Shown here piece after piece: positions 39,736 through 52,410 of a stretch of 64,000 nucleotides of DNA. The notes beneath the pieces were generated by a model. It did no database searches, was not told where the DNA came from, and worked only from the letters and a program-made list of their open reading frames with translations. Every line of letters starts with the position of its first letter. The stretch's first letter is position 1. This stretch comes from Neodiprion pinetum (lineage: Eukaryota > Arthropoda > Insecta > Hymenoptera > Diprionidae): contig NC_060236.1 in assembly GCF_021155775.2 (NCBI RefSeq), forward strand, positions 31,631,548-31,695,547, written 5' to 3'. Made by a program: the position numbers and the translations under genes.

Positions 39736-42700
39736 TTATTCCTTATTATTCTCAACCGGTGACATGAGTTCGGTTTCCGCTTCATCCCGCACGTCACCCT
39801 TGTTCAAGTCGATTTCGTTTTGTACAGTTTTCCAAGGTTTCGGTACAGTCTGTTTGCTCGTGTCGTCTCCACTATCGCAGCGCAAAGCTCGGGGACCAAT
39901 AACGCTGAACACAACCGGTAGGAACATCAAACCGTGCCACAGACCGATTGTAACAACTAGGAAAAATATTTTAAAAAACGAGCGAAATACGTAAGCCTCG
40001 GATGTGGCCAGCAGCGATAACGCGAGCAGAGTTGATCCCGCGCCGTAAACAACCGCTGCTCCAATGTGTTTAACGGCGCTTATAGTCCGGGGAACTCTGC
40101 TTCCACCAACGTCCGGCACCGCCGAATTCAGAAAGGAGTGAGCAACGTGGGCGGCGTAATCGACGCTCAATCCCACGGCGAGCTCGAGACCGATGCAGGA
40201 CACTATGTCAATGGTCAAACCCCAGTAATACATCAGACCGCAAACGTCGACGAGGGTCAGAAGCACGCACAAGAAGATCCAGAAGCAGGTCTGAAGCTCC
40301 GCGACCAGCACAGCCGTCATTCCCATCACGCATATCAGCGCGAGGATCAGGTTCCGGGTTACCTCCTGCGATATCGCCTTGTCCGTAACCCAGGTCGCGA
40401 ACACCTTGCTCCATACCGTGACGAACCCGTCGATTCCCGAACCAGAGCAGATCTCTTTAAGACCGTCCATCGCACCGAGCCATTCCTTGGGATCGTGGAA
40501 TTTCGCGAAGATAAATTCCATACTCGATATCAATATTTTTGGCGCCGGCTCACCGCAACTTAGGTTCCCTGCGAAACGGAAGTTCGTTTGATACTTTCCG
40601 CCCGACTTACTGAAGAGAAACTGCGATAGGTAATTCCTGAACGATGACTCGTCCACTTTTGATAAATCTGGAAATTAGAATAATAAACCAGTGAATATTA
40701 GACTGTAAATTGAATTTAGTTTATTTATTCCCGACTCGACTGAAATTTTTGCTTTTATTATCCGAAAAGTGGGTCGAAAGTAGCATGTCATTCCATCTTA
40801 TACTTTTTTCCCGCAAATTCTTATTTTACGTCGAGATTTTTCCACGAGACGCATGCGCAGTGCAGAAATAAAGAAAACAAAAGAGGTGGTCTGGCCAGAG
40901 TTGAGTTGGAAATCAAGTCCTATAGAGAACACAGGAATAAAGTCAATTATTCCCTCGGTTGATTATTGCCCGAGTAAACACGGGAATAATCTTCGACTTT
41001 ACTCCCTTGTTAGATAATGTACCATTTGATGTCGACTCCACTGTCCAAAAAAAAACCTTTCGCATTTCTAAGCCTTACCTTCAACGTATAATTGGTTCTT
41101 CGCGAACCGGGCAAATTTCACCGGCCACTGATCAATATTCTGCAAAATGTCCAAGCTTTTCAACGTCTCGCATAGTTGTAAAATTTTGGGAAAATTGGAG
41201 ACGTAATCGAGCTCTCCCATGAAGATAAATCCCTCGTGGCCCTGTTCGGGATAGTGTTGTTTGAATTGGTCCAAATATTCTGCCAGATATGTTCCCTCCG
41301 GCAGAAACCACTCGGGATCAAAATGCTGCTCTAAACGCGTCGATCCGTATATACCGAAGGCTGCAATACCGGCGGTTATCACCAGCACCGCGGGTTTTCC
41401 CCACCTTGTCAATATTCCGCGGGAATACAGAAAGCCTGTGACACGCCACGAGATGCGATCCTCGTTTTTGGTCCGCGGCTGATAAACGCTGTGTACTATG
41501 CACGGTAGAATCCCGTTCCTCTTGGCCTCGATCCGTTTCGTATCGAGGGTAAAAAATGCAACGAAAAATGTGATTTGCAAAAGGAAGGTAACAAAGACAC
41601 CGACCGCTGCGTAAATACAAAAGGATTGAAGAGACGGGAGGATCTGCAACCAGAAATAAAACCACCCTTAAAATATATCCGCACTGCAATGCACGTGCAT
41701 TCGAGACCTCATCTTCTTTATTCGCTCACCGTCGACGCGCCTATGACAAAGGCAACTACGTCCGTCAAAGACGTTATGAATATCGACGATCCAGCGTGGC
41801 TCAACATCAGTGCTATTCTCTCGGTCACCGGACGGACATGATTCTGCTCGTTGGAATGGAGCTGGTCCCAGGCTGCCATCATGACGAATATGTCGTCCAC
41901 CCCGAGACCCATTAGCATGAAAGGCAAGGACGTGTGAACTGGTCCGTAAGGAACTCCGGCCAAGGAGCAAATTCCCACGGCAATAATGAAGGCTCCACCT
42001 ACGCACATCAGCCCCGCGCTGGTCAGGCAGAACTGTTTTGGACAAGGAGAAATGGGTCAGAAGTTGGCGAAGTAGGGTAACTGCACCATTCTTGGTCACT
42101 CCACCACTTGTGGTAAAAATTAGTTTGAATTTTAATCTCTTAAGTTGCTCTATTCGTGACTAATATCCAAGTTTGAACGAGTTTTTATGAATGATTCTTA
42201 CGCGCCACTCGACCCAGTTGAATCTCGAAAGTATAACTTGAACGTAAAACGACATCAGCATTATTCCGCCAATGAGTTTCGCGATGTCCTGAAACATCGC
42301 TGACGAGCTAATGTCCCCAAAACTCCTGCCGGCTTCATACCAAAGAGCTAGGCCTCCTTCTATGATCCGTTCTTCCAGTCGAAGCTTGTCAGTTTCATCC
42401 TTGGCTGCTTCCAAAAAGACTTTTTCCCATTCTAAAACGTCTTCCGTTGCCTGTAGTAAGAAATTTTAAACTCAGGAAACTAAAGAAGGAAGTCGTCTGA
42501 TTTGATCGGTAATGCTCGTGGAGTCTGTCAGCATGAGCAATGTGGAACTAACTCATTGTCAGACTGCAGCGTAGTTAAAGATGAATCGGTCTGAATGAAT
42601 TCACTATCATTGGCTCGAATAACATTTCGGGAAACTTTTTAATAGTTCTATTTTGTGTAACAAAGAGGCAAACTCAACGAAGGGTCGAGCATAAATTTGC

Positions 42701-45700
42701 AATATGAGCGAATATACCGTTGCCTGCTTGTGGCACACGATTCTTTACAATATAACAAGAGTATGTTACGCGTTCTTTCACGAAACCGAAAATTGAGGTT
42801 AGGAACCCGTAATGTCAGATTTGTTCGCGACAGCGCATGCGCGCGGTACTGAAGATACCACTTTTAACTCCTAGGACGTAAAGTGATCTTTTCAGTACTC
42901 CGCACATGCGCATTCGCAGACTGACTCGACAGTCATAGAAATGGATACTTGGTGTACGGAAAACACGCGTGAAAAAACACGTAAAACATGTCCGCGTTGC
43001 ATAGAAGATATTTTTCTCTCCTTCCAATTTTTTGTTGCAGACAACGGTGCCAATTCAACTTTAACGCGCCGTCGTCCATTTAAAAAATAAAAACGGAATC
43101 ACCGTGTCCTACCTTACCCAGTCGGCAGTTCCCACGTCGTTGCCAATTTTGTCCATGTCAACCGCTGAAAAATTCACATTTAAAAACCATTGGGTTTTTA
43201 CCGCCGTTGCACCGATTATCCGTCCAGTATCATCCCTGATTATACCGCCCAAGAGTTCACCGTAATTCATTTTATGTCCCAAACTGGGACTGGTCTTTAC
43301 AGTTTTTATACTGCGGACAATTTCATCTGTTGTCAAGTTACTCATTGTAGCATCGTCAAAGTTCCATACATCCAAAATGCTCTTCAGGTAGCAGCTCTTT
43401 TCGAACGAGTTATACGTGTTGCAGTACACGCTAGTCGGTATCCACGACAATATACCGAAGCTATCCTCATCCTCATTCTCAGATTCGTCTTGTTCATCGT
43501 CGAAGAAATAGTCTCCAACATTATCTGGCGAGTTGATTTGACGAAGCGTCCGTACGAATTTGGGAATTACGGGAATCCTGCGTGAATAATCCATATATAT
43601 ACAGATATTTCATGTTTTGTCTTTCGCTCAGAAGAAATGGAAGTTTTGTAGCGTGTTTTTTCCAGTTAAAAAATTTGTGCGTTAAGAATATTACAAGTGT
43701 TTGATGATGTATCGTTATCTACAGGGGTTGTTAATCTGGGTAAATTAGTACATCTACACATGTCGAAAAACTATATAACTTGCGACCTGCTTATCCTTCT
43801 GTAGATTAAGTTGACAGATAAAATCGTGATAAATTACAGCTGATATAATAGTTTTGACCGGTTACATCGTCATGTTTCGGTCATACGTTCAAGATTAACC
43901 ATAAATTGATATGTAGAACGTGCTGTGACGAAAATTTCCAGGTCTAGATATAAAATCACAAGAGTGTATAAAAGAGATACACGATATGTGCGTATCTTCA
44001 AGATCATCATCATCATCATCATCATTATTATTATTATCATGATTCATTTCTCTAACATCGAGTTATAACTATACTCAGAAAAAAATCCATAATATAATAT
44101 TGTAATAAGTTTTTTTTAACTATAATAACGCACTAAACGAAAAGGTTACATCTACGACCCCTGATAAAATTCACTCAACTTTAGAGTAAACTGAGTGTAA
44201 AATATGTAACTCTGGCTTGACGATTATAATCCAAGTAACTCTACAGATCCCGATGATAAAACAATTAACTTCTGTGTACAGGCTGCATAGACAATTTTTT
44301 TTATCGTTGGGGTCCGCAGAGCTTGTTGGATTATAATCGTCACGCCAAGAAGTCGTTTATAATCAGCCTGTCGAAAGTTGAATGTATTTTATCAGAACGG
44401 CATATATTTTTTTACAAGGCCGAAAAATCATTACTGTTACATCATTATAAATACAGAGCAAATACTGCTGTTGATGTAACGACAAAAAAAAATAAAATAA
44501 AAAATACTCCAACGCTAATTGTATCACAAGTCGCAGAGGCAGATAGTGTATGAAAATAAAAAAAGTAAATCTTTTCCCGATTGATAAAACCATTCGTATA
44601 AATTAATATGGATAAAAATTCTTACTTTAAGCATACATCTGTCCAGGACGTGTTTCCTCCAGTGGTTGCGTGTGACTTTAATATACGGCTCGTAACTTCG
44701 TTCAGCTATAAAATTGTAAGGTAGAATTTATCAACCGGATGTTACGTGAGTAATCACCTTATAGTCATTGGCTTGGCCGACAACAGTTTTTTTCCATTAA
44801 CGAACTTTGTAATTAAATAACTGCCGTATATTCAGGTCCGAGGACACAGAATATTCGAGGCTTGCCATCGATAATGAATCATGAATTGAAACTGATAAAC
44901 AAAACTGGTTTTTCGTAAGTATATAATATCGTTAGAGAACTCAATTTTATATTTGCGATTGAAAACCAGTGAGGACTTTTATATTTACCGAAATCAGTGA
45001 ATATTCACCAATTCATATTTTGGAGTGCATAAAGAGACTCGAGCAGATCATTCTACAGTTCGTGTTACAAGGGCTTTGAGTATTAAATAACTCGTTTGTT
45101 TCGTTCAACTGAGTTTCAAATTATGCATAGGCGTAAAATTTAGCCGTGTAATATTTGTTATTATAATTATAATCCGTAGACCGTTTATTGCCGTGCGAAA
45201 CCAGTTTCGTCGAGTATCTTGAGGTCAGAAATCGTGAAGAGATACGATATAAATAGAATTCACCTGTACAACCATTAACACGTGTTGAAACAGTTTTTTT
45301 TTCCTTTGCAAAATTCATCTCATACTGCAAGAAATTTAACAATTTTATTACTACACGTTTGCAGGATTCGAGCCCAATCTTGTCACGCTCACCTTCATAA
45401 GCGCCCGAGGCTCCAAGACGTTTTCACCTGTCATAATTAAGGTTTGGACTCTCAATCCCTGGCCGAAATTCTCCATGATCCATTCCGTGTCTCGTAGAAA
45501 ATCGGAGTCTGGAGGTACCCAGAGTTTGAGAGGGTTCTTCTCTTGTCGGAAACACAGAAGTCCCGCGAGGCAAAATAGAACCACAACTGTACTTCCGGCA
45601 AGCCATCTCGCCGGACGTTGTGCGATACGAAGTCCGAGTCTTAAAAGAAAAGAAATTAATATTTCAGGGTAAAAACGATTAAAGCGATGATTTCACTGAC

Positions 45701-48700
45701 GGAAAACCGCGATACTTAATCCATAGATGAGCAGTTTCACGATTGAAAAAACTAAAACGCGGCTATTAGATTTATGTCGAATGTTAACGAGAAATTGGAA
45801 TGTAAAGAAATCGTAACACGATAATTAAGTTGTTATTTGACTGAAGTGATCGTATTGAACTTACGATTAGTAACGTTATCCCAACGATTCATGCCGAAGA
45901 AAAACCGTTATTTTGCGACTTTGAAATTGTCTGAAATTCAGTAAATCGTAATAAAACAAAACACACTCGTATTTCGAAATCTTAGTTCCTCAACCCTTCG
46001 GAACATAAATCGTCCGTACCGCAAAATTATTCGCGTGATGATAAAAAAGTCTAACGCTTCTGTGCAAACGCCGAACGCGAAATTTCAAATATGATAATAA
46101 GATAATATTTATAGGTCAAGTTGAAAAAATAATTGGTAATTAAAAATTTTATAATTTAGCTGTCTAAAATGTTTGTGTATCAAAATATTGATGCAATTTA
46201 ATTATTTATCAAAAATAATCACTTTAGTAAATGAGATTTTTTTTTACATTACGTATATTTATAATTGGAATATGACTTAATATGTGATGACTCGTATCAG
46301 CAAATAACAGTAACATTTACATACTTATCACATATACGAAATAGCTGATGACGATTATAACGATAAAAATTATTTATCACATTTTTGCATTAACAAGTAT
46401 ACGAATTTCTTCAGATTACGGTGAAATATATATACCACATATATATATATATATATATATTTTAGAAATGGCGGAACTGTTTTTTTATTACCATATTTGC
46501 TTTGGTGATGAGAAAAAATCTCACAGTTTTAAATAAATATTTTTTTCCCCTTCATATTTTAAGTATTACAAAATTTTTATTTTTCAATATTCTAAAAAGC
46601 ATAAAATTTTGCGAAGGTAAATAAATTTTCAGGTGATCATTCCATTTGAAATTTTTAAAAGAACAAGATTCGAGATGAGCGTGAGAACATTTCTCTACAC
46701 ATTAGTGTTGAAGAGTTGAAAATCATTGCAATATTAAGACAAGAGTGATTTTTGTTACGATAACGTTACTAACTTCATCAAGGAGGATTTGATTTCCTAA
46801 TGGAAAATGTATAAATCGTTCATCTTGGTTAAAATTGTGCGTGGAATCGGATACAGCGGAAACAAAATAGCACAATAAAACGTATGCAGGAAATCTCTGG
46901 TCAAAGGGTAATCTCCGAGTCACGTGTGCATCTCCAGTGCAAGCACACGTGAAAATTGTTATTCGTATTTTATTAGCTACGCTCGGTTTACATAAAATGT
47001 GTAATTGTCACTAATTAGAGTTTACCCTTTGAGCAGAAATTCTCTGTATATGTTATACTAGCAGCCCATCCCGGATTCGCACGGGCATATAATAATTGTG
47101 ACGTAACTATAAAAGATAGAGACATGCTATCGCGACATTTTTTATAGATAGTGATGTGTCCTGAAAAATTGTAATACATCATTTTGTTCTATCATTAATA
47201 GTTTTCGCAGCGCACGCGATCGAAGGAAGTTTTTTGTTTATTTTTTTACAACTTGGGTTAGATTATTCAAGTTTTAGTAAGCATCCCTAATTTTTTTGAA
47301 AATGAAACATAGCCTATGTCACTCGGGAATAGGGCAGCTTGCCAACGGTGAAAGAATTTTTTAAATCGGTCCAGTAGTTTCGGAGACTATTCATTTCAAA
47401 CAAACAAACAAACAAAAAATCAAATCTTTCCTCTTTATAATATTAGTATAGATAGTATAGATAGTATAGATATTAGTATAGATGAGTTATATGAATACAT
47501 GATTAATATCACATCTTCCGTACTGGCTTATCTGCCATATTCAAATGCTGTAGAAAGTTTTAAGTATCGCTGACAAAGAGACACGATCGTCAGGATCGAG
47601 AGTTAGTTTAAAACAGAAATTATTATTCGGAGGCAGTGCGTGTTGTAATGGTAAAAAATATCGTGTTATAATTTTTAAACATTTTTTTAGTTCACAAGCA
47701 AATATTTTTCTAAGATACAGATAACAGTGGGACGTCTAGTCATTCCAATGTATAGAGTGTGACGCTTGCATTTATATCAGCATGATAGATATGTACGTAT
47801 AATGTATAAATCTAGCATGGGTGGCTCCTCCATCGTACCATTTAATTGATTGCGATAGCCGGCGATTACTATGTTATAAGTATTGCAGTCGGTGTAGCAG
47901 AGTTAAGAGATAAAATAACAATGGATGTGTATTTGTTTTCACAATTTATGTCAACTGCTAGGTTATAACAGTAGCAGATAAGTTGTAATCTTCTACCTAT
48001 GTATTAGGGTGTGTCAAAATAAAAAAAATTTCGATTTTCCAACGGGCCACACTTGAAATAGTTAGTTTAGGTAGAAACAAAAATTCTGGCGAAAGATGAG
48101 CATTGTCGGTTGAGTGAAGATCGGGCACATTTGATTTTTAATCCTTTTTACCTCTTTATCGAATTTATTCGTTTTTCCCATTATAAGGATACTCACGCCA
48201 CGTGTTACATATATACATATGACTCTCATGTTTACATCCAGAAAATATTTCGAAAAAAAGTAAAAGTAAACAGTCTAAAAAAACTAGGTTCAAAATTATG
48301 ATCGTCATTTTCAAATCCGTTTTTCAAATTTATGCGTAGATTTCTTTATTTCTGCGTCAAATAAACCATGAATTTTACAAGAAATTGATTGTAGAAGATG
48401 TTGATGGACATAATGGAAATTTGAATTTTCAATTTGAAGTTACTGGAAATATTAACAAATGAACTATTGATTAGATTATTATATTTTCGTTTCGCTTCAA
48501 TTCACTTTATTTGAAATTAAATATCGCGTATTTCTAATCAATTATTGCATATTATAGGTATATCATTCAGTTTAAGTTCTTTGCGCAAAAACGAATTAAC
48601 TGTTTTTATAATTCGTTATTTATATTCTTTCGTGTTTTGTCATTTTGTACTCCTTTGTTCTAGGAAAAAAAAAAAAAAAACAGTAAATGAAAAGTAAAAG

Positions 48701-48944
48701 TTTCGGTGCCAATCAAGTTTACTGTTATGGAAGACACAAAGTGAAGAAATTATGAGAAGTACGTAAAGATGGGAAAATGTTTTTCAATCGTTGATCGCGG
48801 TAAAATTAAAATAATACATCCAACACCTCTAATTTTAACTTACTCATAAAAGACACGCTCCGACGTTCGAGATATCTGTACAGGTACACGTCGCAGCAGC
48901 GTTCGGACGGAAGATTTCGCTTTATTACCCGAGTTGTTCTCCAT
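39736..48944 (-). CDS. Patched domain-containing protein (PTCHD3-like), RND-family membrane protein
   Basis: Eight - strand exons join in frame: 48944-48844, 45639-45393, 44705-44626, 43577-43118, 42450-42202, 42032-41730, 41643-41079, 40667-39736. They sum to 2937 nt, 978 residues plus stop, usual for this family. Layout: cytosolic N-terminus (1-46), membrane helix 1 (about 47-64), large extracellular loop with the family motif SWTDVCLK (about 135-142), a sterol-sensing-type five-helix block with MGLGVDDIFVM (exon 6), second helix and loop containing DPEWFLPEG (exon 7), and a C-terminal five-helix block with GLSVDYAAHVAHSF (exon 8). The GxxxD motifs in both halves are those of RND transporters such as Patched and Dispatched. 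Substrate is unknown; export or sensing of a lipid is inference. The start is the only in-frame ATG after an upstream stop. An acidic run at about 169-181 is unusual. Confidence 0.92.
40717..41021 (-). repeat. Dispersed repeat, copy 2 (intron of the Patched-like gene)
   Basis: Read on the - strand, this segment aligns along its length with 13183-13412 on the + strand. Shared blocks are TAACAAGGGA-TAAAGTCGA, TTATTCC-GTGTT, GGACTT-ATTTCC, TCTGGCC and the end GAGTCGGGAATAAA. It has no coding potential and is probably a short nonautonomous element. Confidence 0.75.
44161..44394. repeat. Long inverted repeat (hairpin) in an intron of the Patched-like gene
   Basis: Arms of about 108 bp (44161-44268 and 44287-44394) are reverse complements with small gaps, around an 18-bp loop. 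The best block is TGACGATTATAATCCA at 44218-44233, perfectly matched by TGGATTATAATCGTCA at 44327-44342. The outer ends CTGATAAAAT and ATTTTATCAG also match. It lies inside the intron 43578-44625, so the host transcript would contain a long stem. Confidence 0.8.
47054..47484 (+). mobile_element. 3' tail of an RTE-type LINE or SINE copy
   Basis: Non-coding element with the hallmarks of a widespread insect retroposon: start ACTAGCAGCCCATCCCGG, middle ATCGGTCCAGTAGTTTCGGA, then an ACAAACAAAC stretch and the end TTTATAATATTAGTATAGAT followed by reiterated AGTATAGAT units. This tail style is known from RTE-clade LINEs and SINEs mobilised by them. It lies in the 3.2-kb first intron of the Patched-like gene, in antisense orientation. 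Clade naming is from memory of family patterns. Confidence 0.75.
48844..48944 (-). CDS. First coding exon of the Patched-like gene
   Basis: This short exon is easy to miss. It starts MENNSGNKAKSSVRTLLRR and ends ERVFY plus two bases (GA) before a GTAAGT donor. It joins to the exon at 45639, whose first base completes GAA, giving VFYELGLRIAQRPARW, a typical family entry into helix 1. The upstream in-frame stop lies about 100 nt away with no other ATG between. A 3.2-kb intron follows. Confidence 0.8.
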
Positions 48945-51900
48945 CTCTTTGTATTCCAATCTGTCCTGATACTGCCGCCGCGGCGTGTAACTTTGCCGAA
49001 TTTTGTTGGAGTACTTTTACCGAACGTCACATTCTAGTTTTCAGTTAGAAAAAAAATTAATAAACGCGAGTGCGCGGGTACACGTATTACAAAGCGCACG
49101 CTACTGCACATTCATATAAATTTGCGGTCCCAACAGATGACACGATTCTTCGCTCAATGGGTAACTTCTCGGGATAAATGGTTGTTGCATTTATCATTCG
49201 GCTGTTATAGAGAAATCTGGGTAATTGTGCATTGATAGATCGACTCTGCCAATAATCACATACTCGATACGCTTTTATAACGTTGAGGAAGTAAGAGAAC
49301 AGGAGACGAACTCCGGTATGGAACGTTGCTTCAGATTTCAGTGCAGAGTTAGTAGTACCAATGTTTGCCACTCATTGCGTCTGTGTTCTTTCGTCGTTCA
49401 AATATTCGATTATTAAGTGTTGACAGCTGCCTGGTTTAGATATTTCGAACGACCCAAGAACAGGAATGCGTTTAATAAAGTTTTGTGTATACGGTGTTTC
49501 ATACACCCATGCATGCACCAGATTACAGCTGGATGTCAATGACTGGAACGCAATGCTGCTAATTCTCACTGGAGGTAGCTTCGTAAAGTGTAACGGGGGA
49601 ATGAGAGTGAGAGAGAGAGAGAGAGGTGCATGTCGGTTATAATCTGTCTCGCTCTACCTGCCGCTAACTAGTCTAAAGTTGCATTGAGAACAGTCGGTAA
49701 GTATAAGAGACTTGTTTACCCCTGGCCGCTCGAGCCAACCCAAACGTGGAACGAATGACCGTAAACGAGCCAACAAATCTCCCTTCCATCTTACATATTT
49801 AATTCCCTACTCGTTTTATCGCTCTATTTTTACGTAATTTAATCAACGTGATCGGCAAAAACATCTTTGCATTCAAAAGACCGAATTCAAACGGTCGTCA
49901 GTTCAAAATAGTGTCGAACACTGCCGCCAAGCGGCGCTTGGGTAGCGGATGACCATCTTGTGATCGTGGACAAGTTATGATCAGTTGGTGGTTGTGATCC
50001 ACGGCAGTTCCTACATCCCGGCGTATTTGACTCTTTCGTGAGTATCTGAAGCAATGTTTCGTTGATCAAAAACATTTAATAAGTGCCGACAGTCGGTGTG
50101 AATGCATCTTATACTTAATTGCTAATATCGCGAGTGCAGTCACATAACGAGAAACACGTTTAGGTCGGGTCGTGTGTTTTGACTAGTATAAAACAAATGC
50201 CTCTCTCTCGCGATCTTGTTTATACATCGTCTTGCTTTTATTTTGACTTGTCGGCATCTCGAAATGTTCTCATTCGTATGTAGTACGTGAACGCTGAGTA
50301 AGTGCGCGTTCAAGCTGAGTGAATCTCATCAAGTGTTGCGTGGCTGCAGGTGAGTCTTGCATTCTGTTTATTACTCGACGCTGCACGAGTCACGCAATTG
50401 TTCAGCACTAGTACAGTTGATGTTGTTTGTATCACGATTGCTTTCTACTTACGAGGCACCGAGGTACACAGTTCGGGCCAATTATATTTGACACTCCTGT
50501 CATTGATCAAGTGGCATAAGCTGTGTCGTCGTAAAGTGTGACTAATCAAATTTGTGTTAGAGATCGGCATAACAACCGACACGTTGTCTATCATATATCT
50601 GGTATATTAATTACTATCCATATTCATGATTACGACAAATAACGAGGCCGAAGGTTTGACCTAACCTAGCAACCTATCTTTTTTTCACTTTTTCATTCTC
50701 CTTAGTGACAATATCCCGCGAGGCAAGTGTCAGTTTTTATTTAGCTTACCACGATGCATCTCGACAATGTCATGAATTATGCAATGCTATTACCCCCTAA
50801 AACAGACTTTCACTAAATTTTTTACGTAAATGGAAAACCGGATACTTTTGATACTATACAAAGATACGGAAATGAAAGAAGAATGTTTTAATTCTAGATT
50901 AAAGTCGTCGAATTTTGTTGTGTATACGTTTAGTGAAATTCCATTCCGTCTACTGTATAGAGAAATTTGAATCTCCATTCAACAGTCAGAATTGGATTTT
51001 TTACGTGTTTATCGAATAGCGAATACAAAATCTCGATTCGGCACCGCTTAAGAAAATCACTCGGCGTTTTACTTTCACGGGGTTCAATATTATGCTATAA
51101 ACTATGGTTGCATGAAGTGGGTGATGAAAAAAATATTTTTTTTTGAGGCAGTCTCGTAATATAAAGTTAAAGTTTTTCTCTATAATCTTTTAAATACAAA
51201 AACGTCAAATTTCCACCTGGGTATCGAGTTGGCCGAAATTCTATTTGTATTGTGATTTGTGGAACATGTACCATATCTCTGTTATAAAGAAATGCAATCA
51301 TTGATCGCTTTTACTTCGAATATTCCACCATATACCATATATAAGCTAAGAATAATTGATTTCAAAATCGTATAAAAACAGTCAAATCGTTGTCTCGTAA
51401 ATCTGAAAAAATCAGGTAATTTCGGTAACGTCAGTTTCCAACCCGCCGAGTGAGTATTTCTTGTTCAAAGGCAAATATCGTATATTATAAAATTCCACAC
51501 GGTAGCGGGCCTACATATTTGTCTTTGATTTTTTTTTTTTTTTTTGCAAACCGTTTCTGCACAGTAGCATGTATTGTAGCGTTCTACACACAAGTTTAAA
51601 CGAGCCATTTGTCCGTGAACTTAATACTTTGCAATTCTGAGGACAACCTGATTCCTACCAGCTGCGAGGGTTGTATCCATATGGATTGAAGGTTCGTAGA
51701 TAAGCGAGTGCAATTGGGCGAGTGGACAGAGGAGTCCTTTGCACACTCGTATATCTACGTTCAGAACATCCATGTATGTAGTTCGTGGTTATACGCATAT
51801 TGGACAAAACTACATAATTCGTATGGAGGGAACTGTGTTTTCAATTTGCATGATTAAAACCAGAAGAGAGGTGCACGATCTGCAGTAATATATATAGCCT

Positions 51901-51960
51901 ATGACTGTGCATCATGTGAGGATTAGTGAGAAAATACTATTTGGTATGTGATGTATGTAG
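48945..51960. other. Divergent intergenic region upstream of the Patched-like gene and the COMMD7 piece
   Basis: No coding exon recognised. There is a short GA microsatellite at about 49608-49624 and a strong donor-like CAG|GTGAGT at 50349/50350, which could end a noncoding first exon of a + strand transcript. Missing COMMD7 5' exons would be expected here, but I see no peptide that matches the family. Confidence 0.5.
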
Positions 51961-52315
51961 CATCTTACGTGAAATGAATATTGTCCCGAGTAAAATACTC
52001 GACGTGGGATGGAAATTTGGGGGTAAGGGTAGCATCAGTAGTCACGAAGAAAATAATAAGACGGAAATATAGTTGTTAAATCAAGATAACTGTATAAAAT
52101 ACAGTCATAAATGCGCCTTATTTTTTATTACGACAGTGACAGCAGCGAGTAGCGAATCTGATAGATTGGGAAAAACATTTCTCCAGCTACGCTTACTCGT
52201 CGACGAGGGTAACGGCGAAACAAGTAATATATTCACGGAAATGACACTTGGACAATTTTACGAATTCCTCCATGAGCTTGAAAAGGCTAAAAGCAACTTA
52301 GAGCTGTTGCAATAA
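51961..52315 (+). CDS. Commd7: COMM domain-containing protein 7-like, last two exons
   Basis: COMMD proteins form part of the Commander complex in endosomal sorting, and COMMD7 is linked to NF-kB control (family knowledge). Exon one ends ILDVGWKFG at 52022 before GTAAGG; a 114-bp intron ends in TTACGACAG at 52136; exon two gives VTAASSESDRLGKTFLQLR, then MTLGQFYEFLHELEKAKSN and a TAA at 52313-52315. Human COMMD7 has the same arrangement (WKFGVT, leucine-rich strand, LTLPQFYSFLHEME). The start at 51961 follows a poor TATGTAG acceptor and is uncertain; the frame is open back to 51919. About 130 N-terminal residues are not found, so this may be an incomplete view of a gene or a partial copy. A poly(A) signal follows at 52405. 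Confidence 0.7.
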
Positions 52316-52404
52316 TTACAATAATCAAGATAATAACAATGATGTTCATGATTTATTAAACTAGACTAGTTTCTTAATCACATACAAATATTTATGTATA
52401 CTTT

Positions 52405-52410
52405 AATAAA
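52405..52410 (+). terminator. Commd7: Candidate poly(A) signal downstream of the COMMD7 piece
   Basis: AATAAA 90 nt past the stop codon at 52315. Confidence 0.5.
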
